DNA of 64,000 nt. Origin: a bacterium HR17 (GTDB taxonomy: Bacteria > Armatimonadota > Fervidibacteria > Fervidibacterales > Fervidibacteraceae). Under the pieces are notes generated by a model, which had not been told where the DNA came from, searched no databases, and saw nothing but the letters and a program-made list of their open reading frames with translations. Shown here piece by piece: positions 52,770 through 62,439 of this stretch; the stretch's first letter is position 1, and each line of letters opens with the position of its first letter. The position numbers were made by a program, and so were the translations under genes. The stretch is from positions 1-64,000 of the forward strand of contig BEHT01000013.1 of assembly GCA_002898575.1 (NCBI GenBank). The letters run 5' to 3'.

Positions 52770-53390
52770 GTGAAGCGGCGTGAAATGCTGGCTGCATTGG
52801 GAACGCTGGGTCTCGCAGGCGCTGCAGCCGCAGCGATTGTCCAAGAGGCAAAAGACGAGGAGGGGTTTACGCCCCTGTTCAACGGCAAAGACTTATCTGG
52901 GTTCGTGCCTTTCCTTGACCCCCGTGCCCAAGATGCTGACCCTGCCAAGACTTGGCAGGTGAAGGACGGTATCATCGTTTGCTTCGGGCGCCCCTTCGGC
53001 TACCTGCGCACCGAACGGATGTTCGGGAACTTCATCCTGCGATTTGAGTATCGGATGGTGGCGCCAGGCAATAGCGGCGTCTTTCTGATGGAGTTGCCCG
53101 ACCGCATTTGGCCTAAGGGGATTGAGTTCCAACTGCTCTACACTGAGGTCGGACGCATCTTCGGCGTCGCAGGCGGTAAGGTCAACGCCACGCCTGTTCT
53201 GCAAAGACCGGCGAGAGTGGGCGAGTGGAACACCTACGAAATCATTCACCACAACGGTTTCGTCGCCACTTGCCTGAACGGGCACATCGTTGCCGTCGGC
53301 TGCGATGCCGAACCGCGCAAGGGGCATCTGATTTTCCAGTCCGAGGGCGTGGAAATCCACTGGCGCAACATCCGTATCCGTGAACTGTGA
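52770..53390 (+). CDS. DUF1080 (3-keto-disaccharide hydrolase-like) exported protein
   Basis: The 206-residue product has an N-terminal signal (AALGTLGLAGAAAAAIV) after two Arg residues and a DUF1080 domain: FTPLFNGKDLSGFVPF, WQVKDGIIVCFGRPFGYLRTERMFGNFILRFEYRM, NSGVFLMELPDRIWPKGIEFQLL, and HLIFQSEGVEIHWRNIRIREL. DUF1080 proteins are linked with keto-glycoside hydrolysis, which fits the neighbouring exported Gfo/Idh dehydrogenase. The GTG at 52770 follows AAAGGAGGGG. Confidence 0.85.
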   Translation: MKRREMLAALGTLGLAGAAAAAIVQEAKDEEGFTPLFNGKDLSGFVPFLDPRAQDADPAKTWQVKDGIIVCFGRPFGYLRTERMFGNFILRFEYRMVAPGNSGVFLMELPDRIWPKGIEFQLLYTEVGRIFGVAGGKVNATPVLQRPARVGEWNTYEIIHHNGFVATCLNGHIVAVGCDAEPRKGHLIFQSEGVEIHWRNIRIREL

Positions 53391-53472
53391 GCGCTTCCTT
53401 TGCCGAACTCGCCGTCGCGTTCAAAAGGGCTTGTCACTGTTTGGGCGTTGTAGGGGCGCGAAAGGAGGGAAG

Positions 53473-54381
53473 ATGACCGTGGGCAAAAACGGACAGTCGT
53501 TGGGGAAGGTCATCACGGCGATGGTCACGCCCTTTGATGACGACGGGCGTATTAACTTCGCCGAGGTGGAGCGGTTGACCGAGCACCTCATCCAAACGGG
53601 TTCGGACGGCATTGTCGTCGCCGGCACGACGGGTGAGTCACCCACCTTGAGCCACCGCGAAAAACTGGATTTATTTCGGGTGGTCAAGCAAGCGGCTGCC
53701 GGGCGCGCCAAAGTCATTGCCGGCACAGGCAACTACAACACGGCGGAAAGCCGAGAACTGACCAAAGAAGCTGAGCAAATTGGCGTGGACGGTGTGCTGC
53801 TCGTTTGCCCCTACTACAACCGCCCCAACCAAGAGGGTTTATTTCAGCACTTCAAGTCCGTTGCCAGTGCCACCGAGTTACCTGTCATCCTCTACAACAT
53901 TCCGAGCCGCACGGGGCGCAACATAGAAGCCGGCACGACCTTGCGGTTGGCGAACGAAGTGCCCAACATCGTCGGTGTCAAGGAAGCCAGCGGCGACATG
54001 AAACAGGTCGCCGACATTTGCGCCAACGCCCCTGAGGGGTTCGCCGTCTGGAGCGGTAACGACGAGGACACCTTTCACATCGTCGCGCTGGGGGGAGTCG
54101 GGGTCATTAGCGTCGTCTCTCACATCTGCGGACAGGAGTGCCAGCAGATGATCGCAGCGGTAGAGCGGGGCGATGTGGCGGCGGCGCGGCAAATCCATTT
54201 CTGCCTCATGCCTCTCATCCGGGCACTTTTCCCACCGACCAGCCCCAACCCTGCCCCGATCAAGGCGGCCTTGAACCTTTTAGGCTTCAAAGTCGGCAAC
54301 CCCCGTCTGCCGTTGGTGCCCTGCACCGAGGCAGAAGTTGCTGCCATCCGCAACGCCCTACAAGCGTTGGGGCGGTTGTGA
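53473..54381 (+). CDS. dapA: 4-hydroxy-tetrahydrodipicolinate synthase (DapA family)
   Basis: The 302-residue TIM-barrel lyase has VITAMVTPFDDDGRINF, IVVAGTTGESPTLSHREKLDLF, VIAGTGNYNTAESRELTKEAEQIGVDGVLLVCPYYNRPNQEGLFQHFKSVA, YNIPSRTGRNIEAGT and the Schiff-base lysine in VGVKEASGD. It is probably the lysine/diaminopimelate enzyme, though related aldolases share these motifs. The ATG at 53473 is four bases from AAAGGAGG and the GTG at 53479 ten bases, so the true start may be the latter. Confidence 0.9.
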   Translation: MTVGKNGQSLGKVITAMVTPFDDDGRINFAEVERLTEHLIQTGSDGIVVAGTTGESPTLSHREKLDLFRVVKQAAAGRAKVIAGTGNYNTAESRELTKEAEQIGVDGVLLVCPYYNRPNQEGLFQHFKSVASATELPVILYNIPSRTGRNIEAGTTLRLANEVPNIVGVKEASGDMKQVADICANAPEGFAVWSGNDEDTFHIVALGGVGVISVVSHICGQECQQMIAAVERGDVAAARQIHFCLMPLIRALFPPTSPNPAPIKAALNLLGFKVGNPRLPLVPCTEAEVAAIRNALQALGRL

Positions 54382-54392
54382 TAGGGAAGGCA

Positions 54393-54421
54393 GGGTGGGA
54401 GGCAAACACCGCCTCCCACCC
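54393..54421. terminator. GC-rich hairpin between convergent genes
   Basis: GGGTGGGAGGC and GCCTCCCACCC form a perfect 11-bp stem with a seven-base loop between dapA and the prepilin gene. There is no T-tract. A bidirectional terminator role is inferred from position. Confidence 0.55.
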
Positions 54422-54430
54422 AGATGGCTC

Positions 54431-55300
54431 TCACTGGCAGCGGAAACTCCAATACTGCGGGAACAACGCCCCATACATTTGCGCGTCGCGAGACCACTTG
54501 GCATGTCCATCGGTGAACACAAAATTACGCCCCTCCATGTGTTGGGGTAACCAATCTGGGTAGCATTTGGGGCAAGTGAAATTGGGGTCATGGTTGGTCA
54601 GTCTATTGCAGTTCCATCCGTCCACCCAGTTCCAGCCTTGAATTTCTGCCGCCCAGTTGGCTTTGCCCGTGTCCCAGAACAGAATATGCTCTGCAGGACG
54701 CTTGATTTCCGCCAAACGCGCGGCGGGGTTGCCTGGGTTGCCGTTGCCGCCGGAACAATTGGGTCCGATCCAACGGTCAGCAATGGCGTTGCTGTAAGCA
54801 TAGCCGATGTTGTTTTCGTTGTTGGCGGGACGCCACCAAGTGCGTCCACCTGACGGGCAAGCGAAGATCTGATTGTTGCGGGCATAGATAGAACCGAGCA
54901 GCCATGCCCAGTTCGGCGTGCCCGGTCCTTGCCAAGTGCCAAAGCCAGGTTGCCCTTTGGTGACTTCGGGGCGGGTCCACCATCCCTGACAGTTGGTGTC
55001 ACCGTCACCGTTGCATGGACCGTTGCCCAACGGGTACCACCGAGCCGGCCAGACCGACCAATCGGTGCCTTCGTGGCACCGATAGACTTCCATAAACTGC
55101 TCGTCGTAGTCCTGCGTGTATTGGGCAGCAGCCATGCCGAGATTGCGGTTGTTAGAGAGACAGGTAGATTGGCGGGCTTTCTCGCGCGCCTGCGCGAACA
55201 CAGGAAACAGTATCGCCGCTAAGATCGCGATGATCGCGATGACGACCAACAACTCAATCAGCGTAAAGGCACGCCATCGTTTTGCGTCGATACACGACAT
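54431..55300 (-). CDS. DUF1559-type prepilin-like protein
   Basis: The 289-residue protein has a class III (type IV prepilin-type) signal, [24 protein letters not shown], followed by [31 protein letters not shown]. The body, with [25 protein letters not shown], and [12 protein letters not shown] near the C-terminus, is the DUF1559 layout common in Planctomycetes and Armatimonadota. It would be cut by a prepilin peptidase and may assemble a pseudopilus or coat. The ATG at 55300 has only a weak SD. Confidence 0.85.
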   Translation of the reverse strand: MSCIDAKRWRAFTLIELLVVIAIIAILAAILFPVFAQAREKARQSTCLSNNRNLGMAAAQYTQDYDEQFMEVYRCHEGTDWSVWPARWYPLGNGPCNGDGDTNCQGWWTRPEVTKGQPGFGTWQGPGTPNWAWLLGSIYARNNQIFACPSGGRTWWRPANNENNIGYAYSNAIADRWIGPNCSGGNGNPGNPAARLAEIKRPAEHILFWDTGKANWAAEIQGWNWVDGWNCNRLTNHDPNFTCPKCYPDWLPQHMEGRNFVFTDGHAKWSRDAQMYGALFPQYWSFRCQ

Positions 55301-55374
55301 CCTACATCGCCCCCTTTGTTCCGCGCCGCGGTAAGCGGCGCTGTGTTGGATTCGTCTGTGAATTTTAACGCCTG

Positions 55375-55704
55375 TCATCGCACTTTTGTTCCTGGCGGCA
55401 CCTCGCGGTCAAGGGTCACGAGGGCGAGGGCTTTTTCCTCGCCTGCCGCCAAGATCATCCCGTGCGAGATGACCCCACCGATGCGTTTCGGTTCCAAGTT
55501 GGCGACCACGACGACTTGCTTGCCGATTAACTCGTCAGGGGCAAATTCTTGAGCGATGCCTGCGACGACGGTGCGTGTTTCTACGCCGATGTCCACTTGC
55601 AAGACCAGCAGTTTATCTTTGCCGGGCACTTTCTGGGCGTTGATGATTTTACCCGCCCGCAAATCCAGTTTGGCGAACTCCTCAATGCTGATCGTTTCCG
55701 CCAT
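55375..55704 (-). CDS. MetRS beta-chain-like tRNA-binding protein
   Basis: The 109-residue OB-fold protein reads [83 protein letters not shown]. It matches the stand-alone C-terminal tRNA-binding domain of methionyl-tRNA synthetase, also seen as CsaA-like proteins. It probably binds tRNA or aids MetRS. The gene is followed by the prepilin gene and preceded by a dehydrogenase on the same strand. Confidence 0.9.
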   Translation of the reverse strand: MAETISIEEFAKLDLRAGKIINAQKVPGKDKLLVLQVDIGVETRTVVAGIAQEFAPDELIGKQVVVVANLEPKRIGGVISHGMILAAGEEKALALVTLDREVPPGTKVR

Positions 55705-55728
55705 CGTCAGTCACCTCCGCATCAAGGG

Positions 55729-56685
55729 TCAATAGCCTGCTTCCTTGTCCACGACTCCGACGAGCGGTTCGCCCGCGAGGAAGCGGCGCAAGTTGTCCAA
55801 AAAGCGCTCAAAGATGCGCTGGCGCGTCCGGTCGCTCATCCCGCCGACATGGGGCGTGAGGATGACATTGGGCAACCGCCACAGGGGGCTTTCAGGGGGC
55901 AACGGTTCATCCTCAAACACATCCAACCCCGCTCCTGCCAACTGTCCCGACTGCAGCGCTTCCACCAGCGCCGCTTCATCCACGATAGCGCCTCGGGCGA
56001 CATTGATGAGCAGCGCCCCGCGTTTCATGGAGGCTAACTCGTTTTGACCGATGAGGTAGCGCGTTTGGGGCGTCAGCGCTGCTGTGACGACGACGACATC
56101 GCACTCGGGCAACATCAACCGCAACCCCTCGTAACCCAGAAACAACCCGTCCACAGGTTCGTCAGCGATAGCAGCGGGACGGCGTTTGACTGCCAGCACG
56201 CGCATCCCAAACACCGCCGCCCGCTTCGCCACTTCCCGACCGATGCTCCCCAGCCCGACGATGCCCATCATTTTGCCCATTAGGTCGGTGACAGGTGCGC
56301 CTGTCACTTCGCGGCGCCAAATGCCTGCGATTTGATAGCGGATGAAAGTCGCCAGATGACGGGCTAGTGCCAACAGCAGCGCAAACACATGGTCTGCCAT
56401 CGGCGCGTCAAAGACGCCTTTGCCGCAAGTGACGACGGCGGGCGTTTGGCGGATACTGTCCAGCAAACTGTCCACGCCCGCCCAAGGGATGTGCACCCAC
56501 CGCAAGTTTTTTCCCGCTTCCAAGACCTCGCGGGCGAAGGCGCCTAACAAAGCGATGTCTGCGTCCTTCGCCTCTTGCAGCGCCAGCGCTTTCTCGCTGG
56601 TCGCAACGACTGTCCCTTCGCCTAAAGTGAGGCGCACTTGCTCCAATTGCTCCGCTGTCAACTCGTGCGTGATAAGCAACTTCAC
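55729..56685 (-). CDS. D-isomer-specific 2-hydroxyacid dehydrogenase
   Basis: The 318-residue enzyme has the NAD motif GIVGLGSIGREVAKRAAVFGM and the catalytic trio: Arg in LINVARGAIVDEAALVEAL, Glu in DVFEDEPLP and His in LTPHVGG. It lacks an ACT domain, so it is not a classic long SerA. It reduces or oxidises a 2-keto acid, such as glyoxylate, hydroxypyruvate or phosphohydroxypyruvate. The GTG at 56685 has AAAGGAG ten bases upstream. It follows a sugar-binding protein on the same strand. Confidence 0.88.
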   Translation of the reverse strand: MKLLITHELTAEQLEQVRLTLGEGTVVATSEKALALQEAKDADIALLGAFAREVLEAGKNLRWVHIPWAGVDSLLDSIRQTPAVVTCGKGVFDAPMADHVFALLLALARHLATFIRYQIAGIWRREVTGAPVTDLMGKMMGIVGLGSIGREVAKRAAVFGMRVLAVKRRPAAIADEPVDGLFLGYEGLRLMLPECDVVVVTAALTPQTRYLIGQNELASMKRGALLINVARGAIVDEAALVEALQSGQLAGAGLDVFEDEPLPPESPLWRLPNVILTPHVGGMSDRTRQRIFERFLDNLRRFLAGEPLVGVVDKEAGY

Positions 56686-56732
56686 CGTCGCATCGCTCCT
56701 TTCCACACCTGCTCAACCACTGCGTTCTGCCC

Positions 56733-57686
56733 TTACCTTCGGATGGGTGGAAAGAGCAATTGTCGGATAGCGGGTCGGTTCATGTTCGCCTTCGTCACGA
56801 CCGTCACGCCCGTGTCTATGCGCTTCGGAATTTTTTCGCCCCGCAAGGCTTTCACCGCCATCTTGACACCGTCGTAGCCCATACGGAAGGGATTTTGGAC
56901 GATGAGGGCTTGAATGACGCCCTCTTCTAAGGCTTTGATTTCTGTCGGTGCGGCGTCAAAGGCGACCAACTTCACCCTCCCGACAAGGTTGCGGGCTTTC
57001 AGCACCCGCGCCGCTCCGATGGCGCCTGGTTCGTTGGCGGCAAAGATGCCCTTCAAGTCAGGGTGTGCCGTCAGCATGTTTTCCGTCACCTGCATCCCTT
57101 TCGTTACATCGCTTTGCGAGTACAGGGTCGCCACCAGCCGCACCTTCCGAAACTTTTTCAGCCCTTCCTTGAACCCCCGCTCCCGCTGAATGGAAGTGGC
57201 GGCGCCGGGCACAAAGGGGATAAGCCCGACCTTGCCTTCATAGCCGATGAGTCGCGCCAAAGTTTCGGCAGCGATGCGCCCGCCTTTAATGTTGTCCGTC
57301 GCCACAAAACACAGCGACACATCGGGGTCAAGCCCTGAGTCAATCGTGATGACCTTGATGCCTGCCTTCAACGCCTTTTGGGCGACGGGCACCATCGCTT
57401 TGGCATCGCACGCCGCAAAGACCAACGCATCTACCCGCTGCGTGATGAGGTTTTCCAAAATTGCCCGTTGCCCGGCGATATCCGTCTCGTCGCTGGGACC
57501 GCGCCAAATGATTTCGGCGCCTTCTTCGTGCGCCGCCTTTTCCGCACCGGCGCGCACCGTGAGCCAGAAATCAAAGGCGACGCTTTTGGGCACGACAGCG
57601 ATGCGATAGCGTTTCTTTTGCACCGGCGCATTTGCCAGCGCCATTGTCGCTGCCAAAACAACCAAGCCCCAAAGTCCCTTGCGCAT
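56733..57686 (-). CDS. Periplasmic sugar-binding protein (RbsB-like)
   Basis: The 317-residue protein has a signal peptide (GLWGLVVLAATMALANA) and the periplasmic-binding fold: YRIAVVPKSVAFDFWLTVRAGAEKAAHEEGAEIIWRGPSDETD, QRAILENLITQRVDALVFAACD, ITIDSGLDPDVSLCFVATDN, GRIAAETLARLIG. It is a ribose/galactose-type ligand binder of an ABC importer. No permease or ATPase gene is adjacent, so the partner is elsewhere or the protein acts as a sensor. The ATG at 57686 has AAAGGAG upstream. Confidence 0.85.
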   Translation of the reverse strand: MRKGLWGLVVLAATMALANAPVQKKRYRIAVVPKSVAFDFWLTVRAGAEKAAHEEGAEIIWRGPSDETDIAGQRAILENLITQRVDALVFAACDAKAMVPVAQKALKAGIKVITIDSGLDPDVSLCFVATDNIKGGRIAAETLARLIGYEGKVGLIPFVPGAATSIQRERGFKEGLKKFRKVRLVATLYSQSDVTKGMQVTENMLTAHPDLKGIFAANEPGAIGAARVLKARNLVGRVKLVAFDAAPTEIKALEEGVIQALIVQNPFRMGYDGVKMAVKALRGEKIPKRIDTGVTVVTKANMNRPAIRQLLFPPIRR

Positions 57687-57809
57687 CAACCATCGCTCCT
57701 TTCTGTCGCGGAAATCCGCCGGCACCGATGTCGTCTCAAAATTGTTGCGTGCGTCTGCCTGAACCCGCCACAGCCGCGACGACATCGCGATTGCAAAGGA
57801 GGCACGACG

Positions 57810-58913
57810 ATGTTCGCCGAAAAAGAACTGCTTCTTGTTCCCGGACCGACACCTATCCCGCCACAGGTGCAGCGGGCGATGGTGCGCGCCGTTATCAATC
57901 ACCGCAGCCCTGCTTACGAAGAGTTGTTCGCCCAGCTGCAGGAAAAATTGCGCCGCCTGTTCGCCGTCACGGGTGAAGTGTTCGTCTTCCCGGCGTCGGG
58001 CACGGGCGCGTTGGAGGCGATGGTCGTTAACTTCCTATCGCCTGGCGACCCCGTGCTGATGGTCAGCATCGGCTGGTTCGGTGACCGCTTCGGCGAAATC
58101 GCCGAACGCTTCGGGGCGAAAGTCACTTGGCTGAAAGTGGAATGGGGCAACGCGGCGACGCCCGCGTCGGTCGCAGAAGCCATGGACAAAGCGCCGCAAC
58201 CGTTCAAAGCCGTCTTGTTGACGCACAACGAAACTTCCACCGCTGTCGTCAATCCCGTCCGCGCAATTGCCCAGGTCGTGAAGGAGCGAGGAGCGTTGCT
58301 GTTGGTGGATGCTGTTAGCGGTTTGGGCGCGATGCCGTTGCCGATGGATGAATGGCAAATTGATGCCGTCGCGAGCGCGTCGCAAAAAGCGCTGATGACG
58401 CCGCCAGGCATCGGTTTGGTGGCGGTGCGGGAAAGCGCATGGGAGGCGGTGGAACGGGCACAAATGCCCCGCTACTACTGGGACTTGCGATTGGCGCGGG
58501 AATTTCAGCGTCGCCACCAAAATCCCTACACACCGCCCGTGACCTTGCTTTACGGGTTGGACGCTGCGTTGGACCTGATCTTTGCCGAAGGGTTGGACGC
58601 CGTCTTTGAACGCCATCGGCGGTTGCGCGATTTGCTGCGCAACGGCGTCCGCGAAATGGGCTTAGCGTTGTTCGTCCCTGACGATGCCGTCGCTTCGTGC
58701 AGCCTGACCGCCATCAAAGTGCCCGACGGCGTGCACGGTGGCGACCTTATCCGACGGTTGCGCCAACATTACCGCGTGGAAGTCGCTGGCGGTCAGGAGC
58801 ACCTACGGGGCAAGATCCTCCGCATCAGTCACATGGGCTATGTGCACGAAAGCGACATCCTGTTGGCGTTGGAAGCGTTGCGGTGCGCCTTGCGCGATGT
58901 GCGGGCGCAATGA
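57810..58913 (+). CDS. Class V PLP aminotransferase (serine/alanine-glyoxylate type)
   Basis: The 367-residue protein starts FAEKELLLVPGPTPIPPQVQRAMVRAVINHRSP. It has FVFPASGTGALEAMVVNFLSPGDPVLMVSIGWFG, THNETSTAVVNPVRAI, LLLVDAVSGLGAMPLPMDEW and the PLP lysine in ASASQKALMTPPGIG, the serine-pyruvate/alanine-glyoxylate aminotransferase pattern. With the neighbouring 2-hydroxyacid dehydrogenase it could form a glyoxylate/serine route. The ATG at 57810 follows AAAGGAGG. A longer frame back to 57378 is a shadow of the binding-protein gene. Confidence 0.88.
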   Translation: MFAEKELLLVPGPTPIPPQVQRAMVRAVINHRSPAYEELFAQLQEKLRRLFAVTGEVFVFPASGTGALEAMVVNFLSPGDPVLMVSIGWFGDRFGEIAERFGAKVTWLKVEWGNAATPASVAEAMDKAPQPFKAVLLTHNETSTAVVNPVRAIAQVVKERGALLLVDAVSGLGAMPLPMDEWQIDAVASASQKALMTPPGIGLVAVRESAWEAVERAQMPRYYWDLRLAREFQRRHQNPYTPPVTLLYGLDAALDLIFAEGLDAVFERHRRLRDLLRNGVREMGLALFVPDDAVASCSLTAIKVPDGVHGGDLIRRLRQHYRVEVAGGQEHLRGKILRISHMGYVHESDILLALEALRCALRDVRAQ

Positions 58914-58929
58914 CAACGACGCCGTCGGC

Positions 58930-58960
58930 GGTAGGGGCGCAAAACCGATGCGCCCCTACC
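58930..58960. terminator. Perfect 12-bp palindrome between convergent genes
   Basis: GGTAGGGGCGCA and TGCGCCCCTACC flank a seven-base AAACCGA loop. It lies between the aminotransferase and enolase stops and has no T-tract. It may act as a bidirectional terminator or be a dispersed GTAGGGG-type repeat; a GTAGGGGCGC half-copy occurs near 53450. Confidence 0.5.
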
Positions 58961-58968
58961 CTACCCGA

Positions 58969-60285
58969 TCACCGCAGACGCCGCCAGTTAACTGACGGAA
59001 AGGCTTTGCGCCCTGGGTAAACTGCCTTGCCGCCCAGCGCCTCTTCAATGCGGAGCAACTGGTTGTATTTCGCCGTCCGCTCGCCGCGACAAGGCGCACC
59101 TGTTTTGATTTGCCCCGCATCGGTGCCGACCGCCAAGTCGGCGATGAAGGCATCTTCGGTCTCGCCGCTACGGTGGCTGACAATACAGGCGTAGCCGGCG
59201 CCTTTGGCGAGGCGCATCGTCTCCAGCGTTTCGTTTAAGGTGCCGATTTGGTTGACTTTGATGAGGACAGCGTTGGCGACCCCGCGCTTGATGCCCTGCT
59301 TGAGCCGCTGCGGGTTTGTCACGAACAAATCGTCGCCAACCAGTTGGAGACGGTTGCCCAGCGCTTTGGTCAGCAACTCCCAACCGCGCCAATCGTTTTC
59401 CGCCATGCCGTCTTCCAGCGAGACAATGGGGAAACGGTCCACCAATTCCGTCCAAAAGCCCACCATGTCTTCGGCGTTCATCCGCTTGTTTTCCCGCTGC
59501 CAAAAGTAAACCTTTTTGCGGGCGTCGTAGAGTTCCGAAGCCGCAGCGTCCAACGCCACGCAGACCTCTTTGCCGGGCGTGTAGCCGGCTTTGTCTATCG
59601 CCTCTGTCAGCAGTTGCACCGCTTCCACACTCCCACCGTCCAAGATAGGGGCGAACCCGCCCTCGTCGCCGACACCGCCGCTCCGCCCTATTGCGATGAG
59701 GACTTTGCGCAAGGTGTGATAAACCTCAACGCCCATCCGCAGGGCATCAGCGAAAGTTTGCGCACCGACGGGCACGATCATGAACTCCTGCAGGTCCAAG
59801 TTGTTCGGGGCGTGAACGCCGCCGTTGAGGATGTTCATCAGCGGCACGGGCAAGGTGACGCCTTTGCTGCCAAACAAATCAGCGATGTGGCGGAAGAGGG
59901 GCACACCTTTTGCCGCCGCCGCGGCACGGGCAGCCGCCAACGAAACGCTCAAAAGGGCGTTGGCGCCCAGTTTGGACTTGTTTTTTGTCCCGTCCAGCCG
60001 CAGCAGCGTGCGGTCTAAACGGCGTTGGTCTGTCGGGTCTAAACCGAGAATCGTCGGCGCGATGACCTCGCGGATGTGGCGGACTGCCGTCAAAACGCCC
60101 TTGCCGCCGTAACGGGTCTGATCGCCGTCGCGCAACTCCACCGCTTCGTGTTCGCCGGTAGAGGCACCGGATGGGACCGCTGCCCATCCGACACAACCGT
60201 TGTCCAAAACGATTTCCGCTTCAACGGTCGGGTTGCCGCGCGAATCCAAGATTTCGCGCGCCCGCACCTCCACAATTGCTGCCAC
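58969..60285 (-). CDS. eno: Enolase
   Basis: The 438-residue enzyme converts 2-phosphoglycerate to phosphoenolpyruvate. It has [61 protein letters not shown], the active-site [50 protein letters not shown] and [18 protein letters not shown]. Full length. The GTG start has GGAGG upstream. It is a single gene facing the aminotransferase. Confidence 0.96.
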   Translation of the reverse strand: MAAIVEVRAREILDSRGNPTVEAEIVLDNGCVGWAAVPSGASTGEHEAVELRDGDQTRYGGKGVLTAVRHIREVIAPTILGLDPTDQRRLDRTLLRLDGTKNKSKLGANALLSVSLAAARAAAAAKGVPLFRHIADLFGSKGVTLPVPLMNILNGGVHAPNNLDLQEFMIVPVGAQTFADALRMGVEVYHTLRKVLIAIGRSGGVGDEGGFAPILDGGSVEAVQLLTEAIDKAGYTPGKEVCVALDAAASELYDARKKVYFWQRENKRMNAEDMVGFWTELVDRFPIVSLEDGMAENDWRGWELLTKALGNRLQLVGDDLFVTNPQRLKQGIKRGVANAVLIKVNQIGTLNETLETMRLAKGAGYACIVSHRSGETEDAFIADLAVGTDAGQIKTGAPCRGERTAKYNQLLRIEEALGGKAVYPGRKAFPSVNWRRLR

Positions 60286-60359
60286 ACCGCTTTCCTCCTT
60301 TCACCTGCCGAACTATTTCGCTCCGATGTTTCCGCTGCGTTGAGCCGTCCCGTTTTTGC

Positions 60360-61511
60360 TTACGCCATCGGCAAGTCCCACAGCGGCGGTAACTTTTCGG
60401 GATGCAACGCCCGCATGCGGATAAGGTAGGCTTCCAGCCAACCCCGTGCCTTGTCGGGATGCATCATTGCCCAGACGACCTTTTCGTAGTCCAGGCTGTT
60501 GATGCGGTCGGCGGCGGCACGGATGGCGTCCATGCAGATTTTCAGCGCCACATCCACCGGCTGCCGTTCAGGGTTGATGTCAATGCCGAAGTAGCCCTTG
60601 TAGCCATACATCTTTAGCACGAACAGGGCTGCCTCGGTGATTTCAGGTCCGATGACGCCGACATTCAGGTCTTGATCGTAATTGCCCAGCGGCTGGCTGT
60701 TCCAGTGGGTGTGGGCTAAGCGTCCCTCGCGCATGATGCGGGCGAGGCAGTAAGGCACATCTTCCGTGCCCATCAAAATGTGCCCGATTTCGGGGTTGAG
60801 GCAGACGAGTTTGTGCCCTTCGGAGAGGAGCCGTTGGTTTTCGGGGTTCGTCAGGCGCGCCTCCACATCCTTTGCCATCAGCAAACCGTCGGCGGTCATG
60901 CGGTAGATGTTGTTGCCGCGCGGCTCGTAGGGTTTGGGTTCCATGGCGATGCGCACGCCGGGCACTTCGTCCATCGCTTGGGCTAAACCCTCTTCAAAGC
61001 GGTCCCACATCCCGTAAAAGTCCACGCCGAAGTTGTTCTCATAGCCGTCAATGCCTGGCCAGACGATGGCGAAGTCGCAATCAAACTCCTTGTTGAGGCG
61101 CAAGGTGATGATGGTTCGCTCTACGGCTTTCTGGCGCACCGTCGGGATGGGCGAACTCAACGACCCAAACTCAAAGTCGGCATCATAAAACAACCCCGGC
61201 ACGATCGTCAGCAAACGGATACCCGTGTCGCGCACGAACGCTTTCCACAACTCCACATTGTCCTCGTTGATTTCGGCGGGGTAGTGGGCTTCCAACGCCG
61301 CCAGCCCGTAGTCTTTCAACTGGGCGGCAATCTCCAGCCGCTGTTCAATGTTCAAGACGGGTTTGTAGAAGTCGTGGAAGCGCGACGCAAAAGGCGAAAA
61401 ATACCAAATGCCCGCGCTGAACTTCGGCTCCAAGATGAAAGTTTGCAAATGCTTGAGCAACTCCTCGGGTGTGCGGCGTGTGGTTTGATCGCGCAAGTCT
61501 ACCAGCGGCAT
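60360..61511 (-). CDS. Class I xylose isomerase-like protein
   Basis: The 383-residue TIM-barrel protein carries xylose isomerase motifs: WYFSPFASRFHDFY (active-site His), the metal-site glutamate in AMEPKPYEPRG, LNPEIGHILMG, HTHWNSQPLGNYDQDLNVG and GYFGIDINPERQ. It is shorter and more diverged than standard XylA, so the sugar could be xylose, glucose or another aldose. The ATG at 61511 follows GGAGGTGG. It is co-directional with the M55 peptidase gene. Confidence 0.8.
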   Translation of the reverse strand: MPLVDLRDQTTRRTPEELLKHLQTFILEPKFSAGIWYFSPFASRFHDFYKPVLNIEQRLEIAAQLKDYGLAALEAHYPAEINEDNVELWKAFVRDTGIRLLTIVPGLFYDADFEFGSLSSPIPTVRQKAVERTIITLRLNKEFDCDFAIVWPGIDGYENNFGVDFYGMWDRFEEGLAQAMDEVPGVRIAMEPKPYEPRGNNIYRMTADGLLMAKDVEARLTNPENQRLLSEGHKLVCLNPEIGHILMGTEDVPYCLARIMREGRLAHTHWNSQPLGNYDQDLNVGVIGPEITEAALFVLKMYGYKGYFGIDINPERQPVDVALKICMDAIRAAADRINSLDYEKVVWAMMHPDKARGWLEAYLIRMRALHPEKLPPLWDLPMA

Positions 61512-61631
61512 CAAAACCACCTCCAATCGTGGTTGAGAGAGTGAAAGTGCCACAGTCATTTTGGCAAAACAGCATCCGCACAGCAAGGGCAATGCGTTTT
61601 TGTGACGATTGTGCGAGGAGGCACCCTGCCC

Positions 61632-62414
61632 TCACAGCCATTCACGAAGGTGGTTAAAAGTGGCTTCAACGGTGTAAGCGTCCACGCGCCGCCAACAAGT
61701 CGCGCCCCGTGTCGCCCGCTCGGCTTCCTCCAAGCGCTTGTAGCGGATTTGCACATGGATGGGGCGGGTGAAGGTAAAAGGGCGCATCTCGGATAACCGC
61801 GCGACGGCACGGCGCACCGCGTCGTAAATCTCCCTCTCCACGCGTTTGGGATGCTTGCTGACAGCGGCGTTCCAACCGAAGGCATGTTTGGTGACGACCG
61901 TTTCCGCCCAGGGCAAAACCTGGCGGGCTTCCGCCACCCCTTTGTCATCGCTGGCGACGAAAATCACGGGCACACCCAATTCCCCTGCGACCGCCGCATC
62001 CAACGCCATTTCGCCGACCTCCGCGCCGTTGACTTTGACCCATTGGTATGCCCGCGAACTGAAGGTGTGGGCGATGACGGCGTCTTGCGTGTTGTCTTTG
62101 GCGTGGTAGCCGACAAGCAAAACACCCGCAAAAGTTTCATCCATGCCCGGAAAGCGGTGGGGGAAACCGACGCCCAACGCGATGTCCACTCGTTCATCCA
62201 GCGCGGCGTAATCCATGTTGAGGCTACTACCGTGATTGTCCCAGACAATGACTTGTTCGGCGCCGCTGTCAAAAAGGGCGCGGGCGGCAGCGTTGGCTTC
62301 TCGCACCGCTTCCGCGCAGGCGAAGGCGTAATTGCGCGACTCGTTCAATGTCCCGCCCGGCGCCCCAACGACACACGCCAGTCCCTCACAATCCACAGCG
62401 ACGACAAACCGCAT
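61632..62414 (-). CDS. M55 family D-aminopeptidase
   Basis: The 260-residue protein has the DppA-type zinc motifs: AVDCEGLACVVG (Asp and Glu), IVWDNHGSSLNMDY, LLVGYHAKDNTQDAVIAHTFSS and VIFVASDDKGVAEA. M55 enzymes cleave D-amino-acid peptides and may recycle peptidoglycan fragments. Length is normal. It lies between a xylose-isomerase-like gene and an unknown gene on the same strand. Confidence 0.88.
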   Translation of the reverse strand: MRFVVAVDCEGLACVVGAPGGTLNESRNYAFACAEAVREANAAARALFDSGAEQVIVWDNHGSSLNMDYAALDERVDIALGVGFPHRFPGMDETFAGVLLVGYHAKDNTQDAVIAHTFSSRAYQWVKVNGAEVGEMALDAAVAGELGVPVIFVASDDKGVAEARQVLPWAETVVTKHAFGWNAAVSKHPKRVEREIYDAVRRAVARLSEMRPFTFTRPIHVQIRYKRLEEAERATRGATCWRRVDAYTVEATFNHLREWL

Positions 62415-62439
62415 GGGGCTGATGTCCCCCTTTCACCCC

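Noticed and set aside
57378-57809. N-terminal extension of the aminotransferase
   Set aside because: It is antisense to the binding-protein gene, and an AAAGGAGG with ATG at 57810 gives the normal family start.
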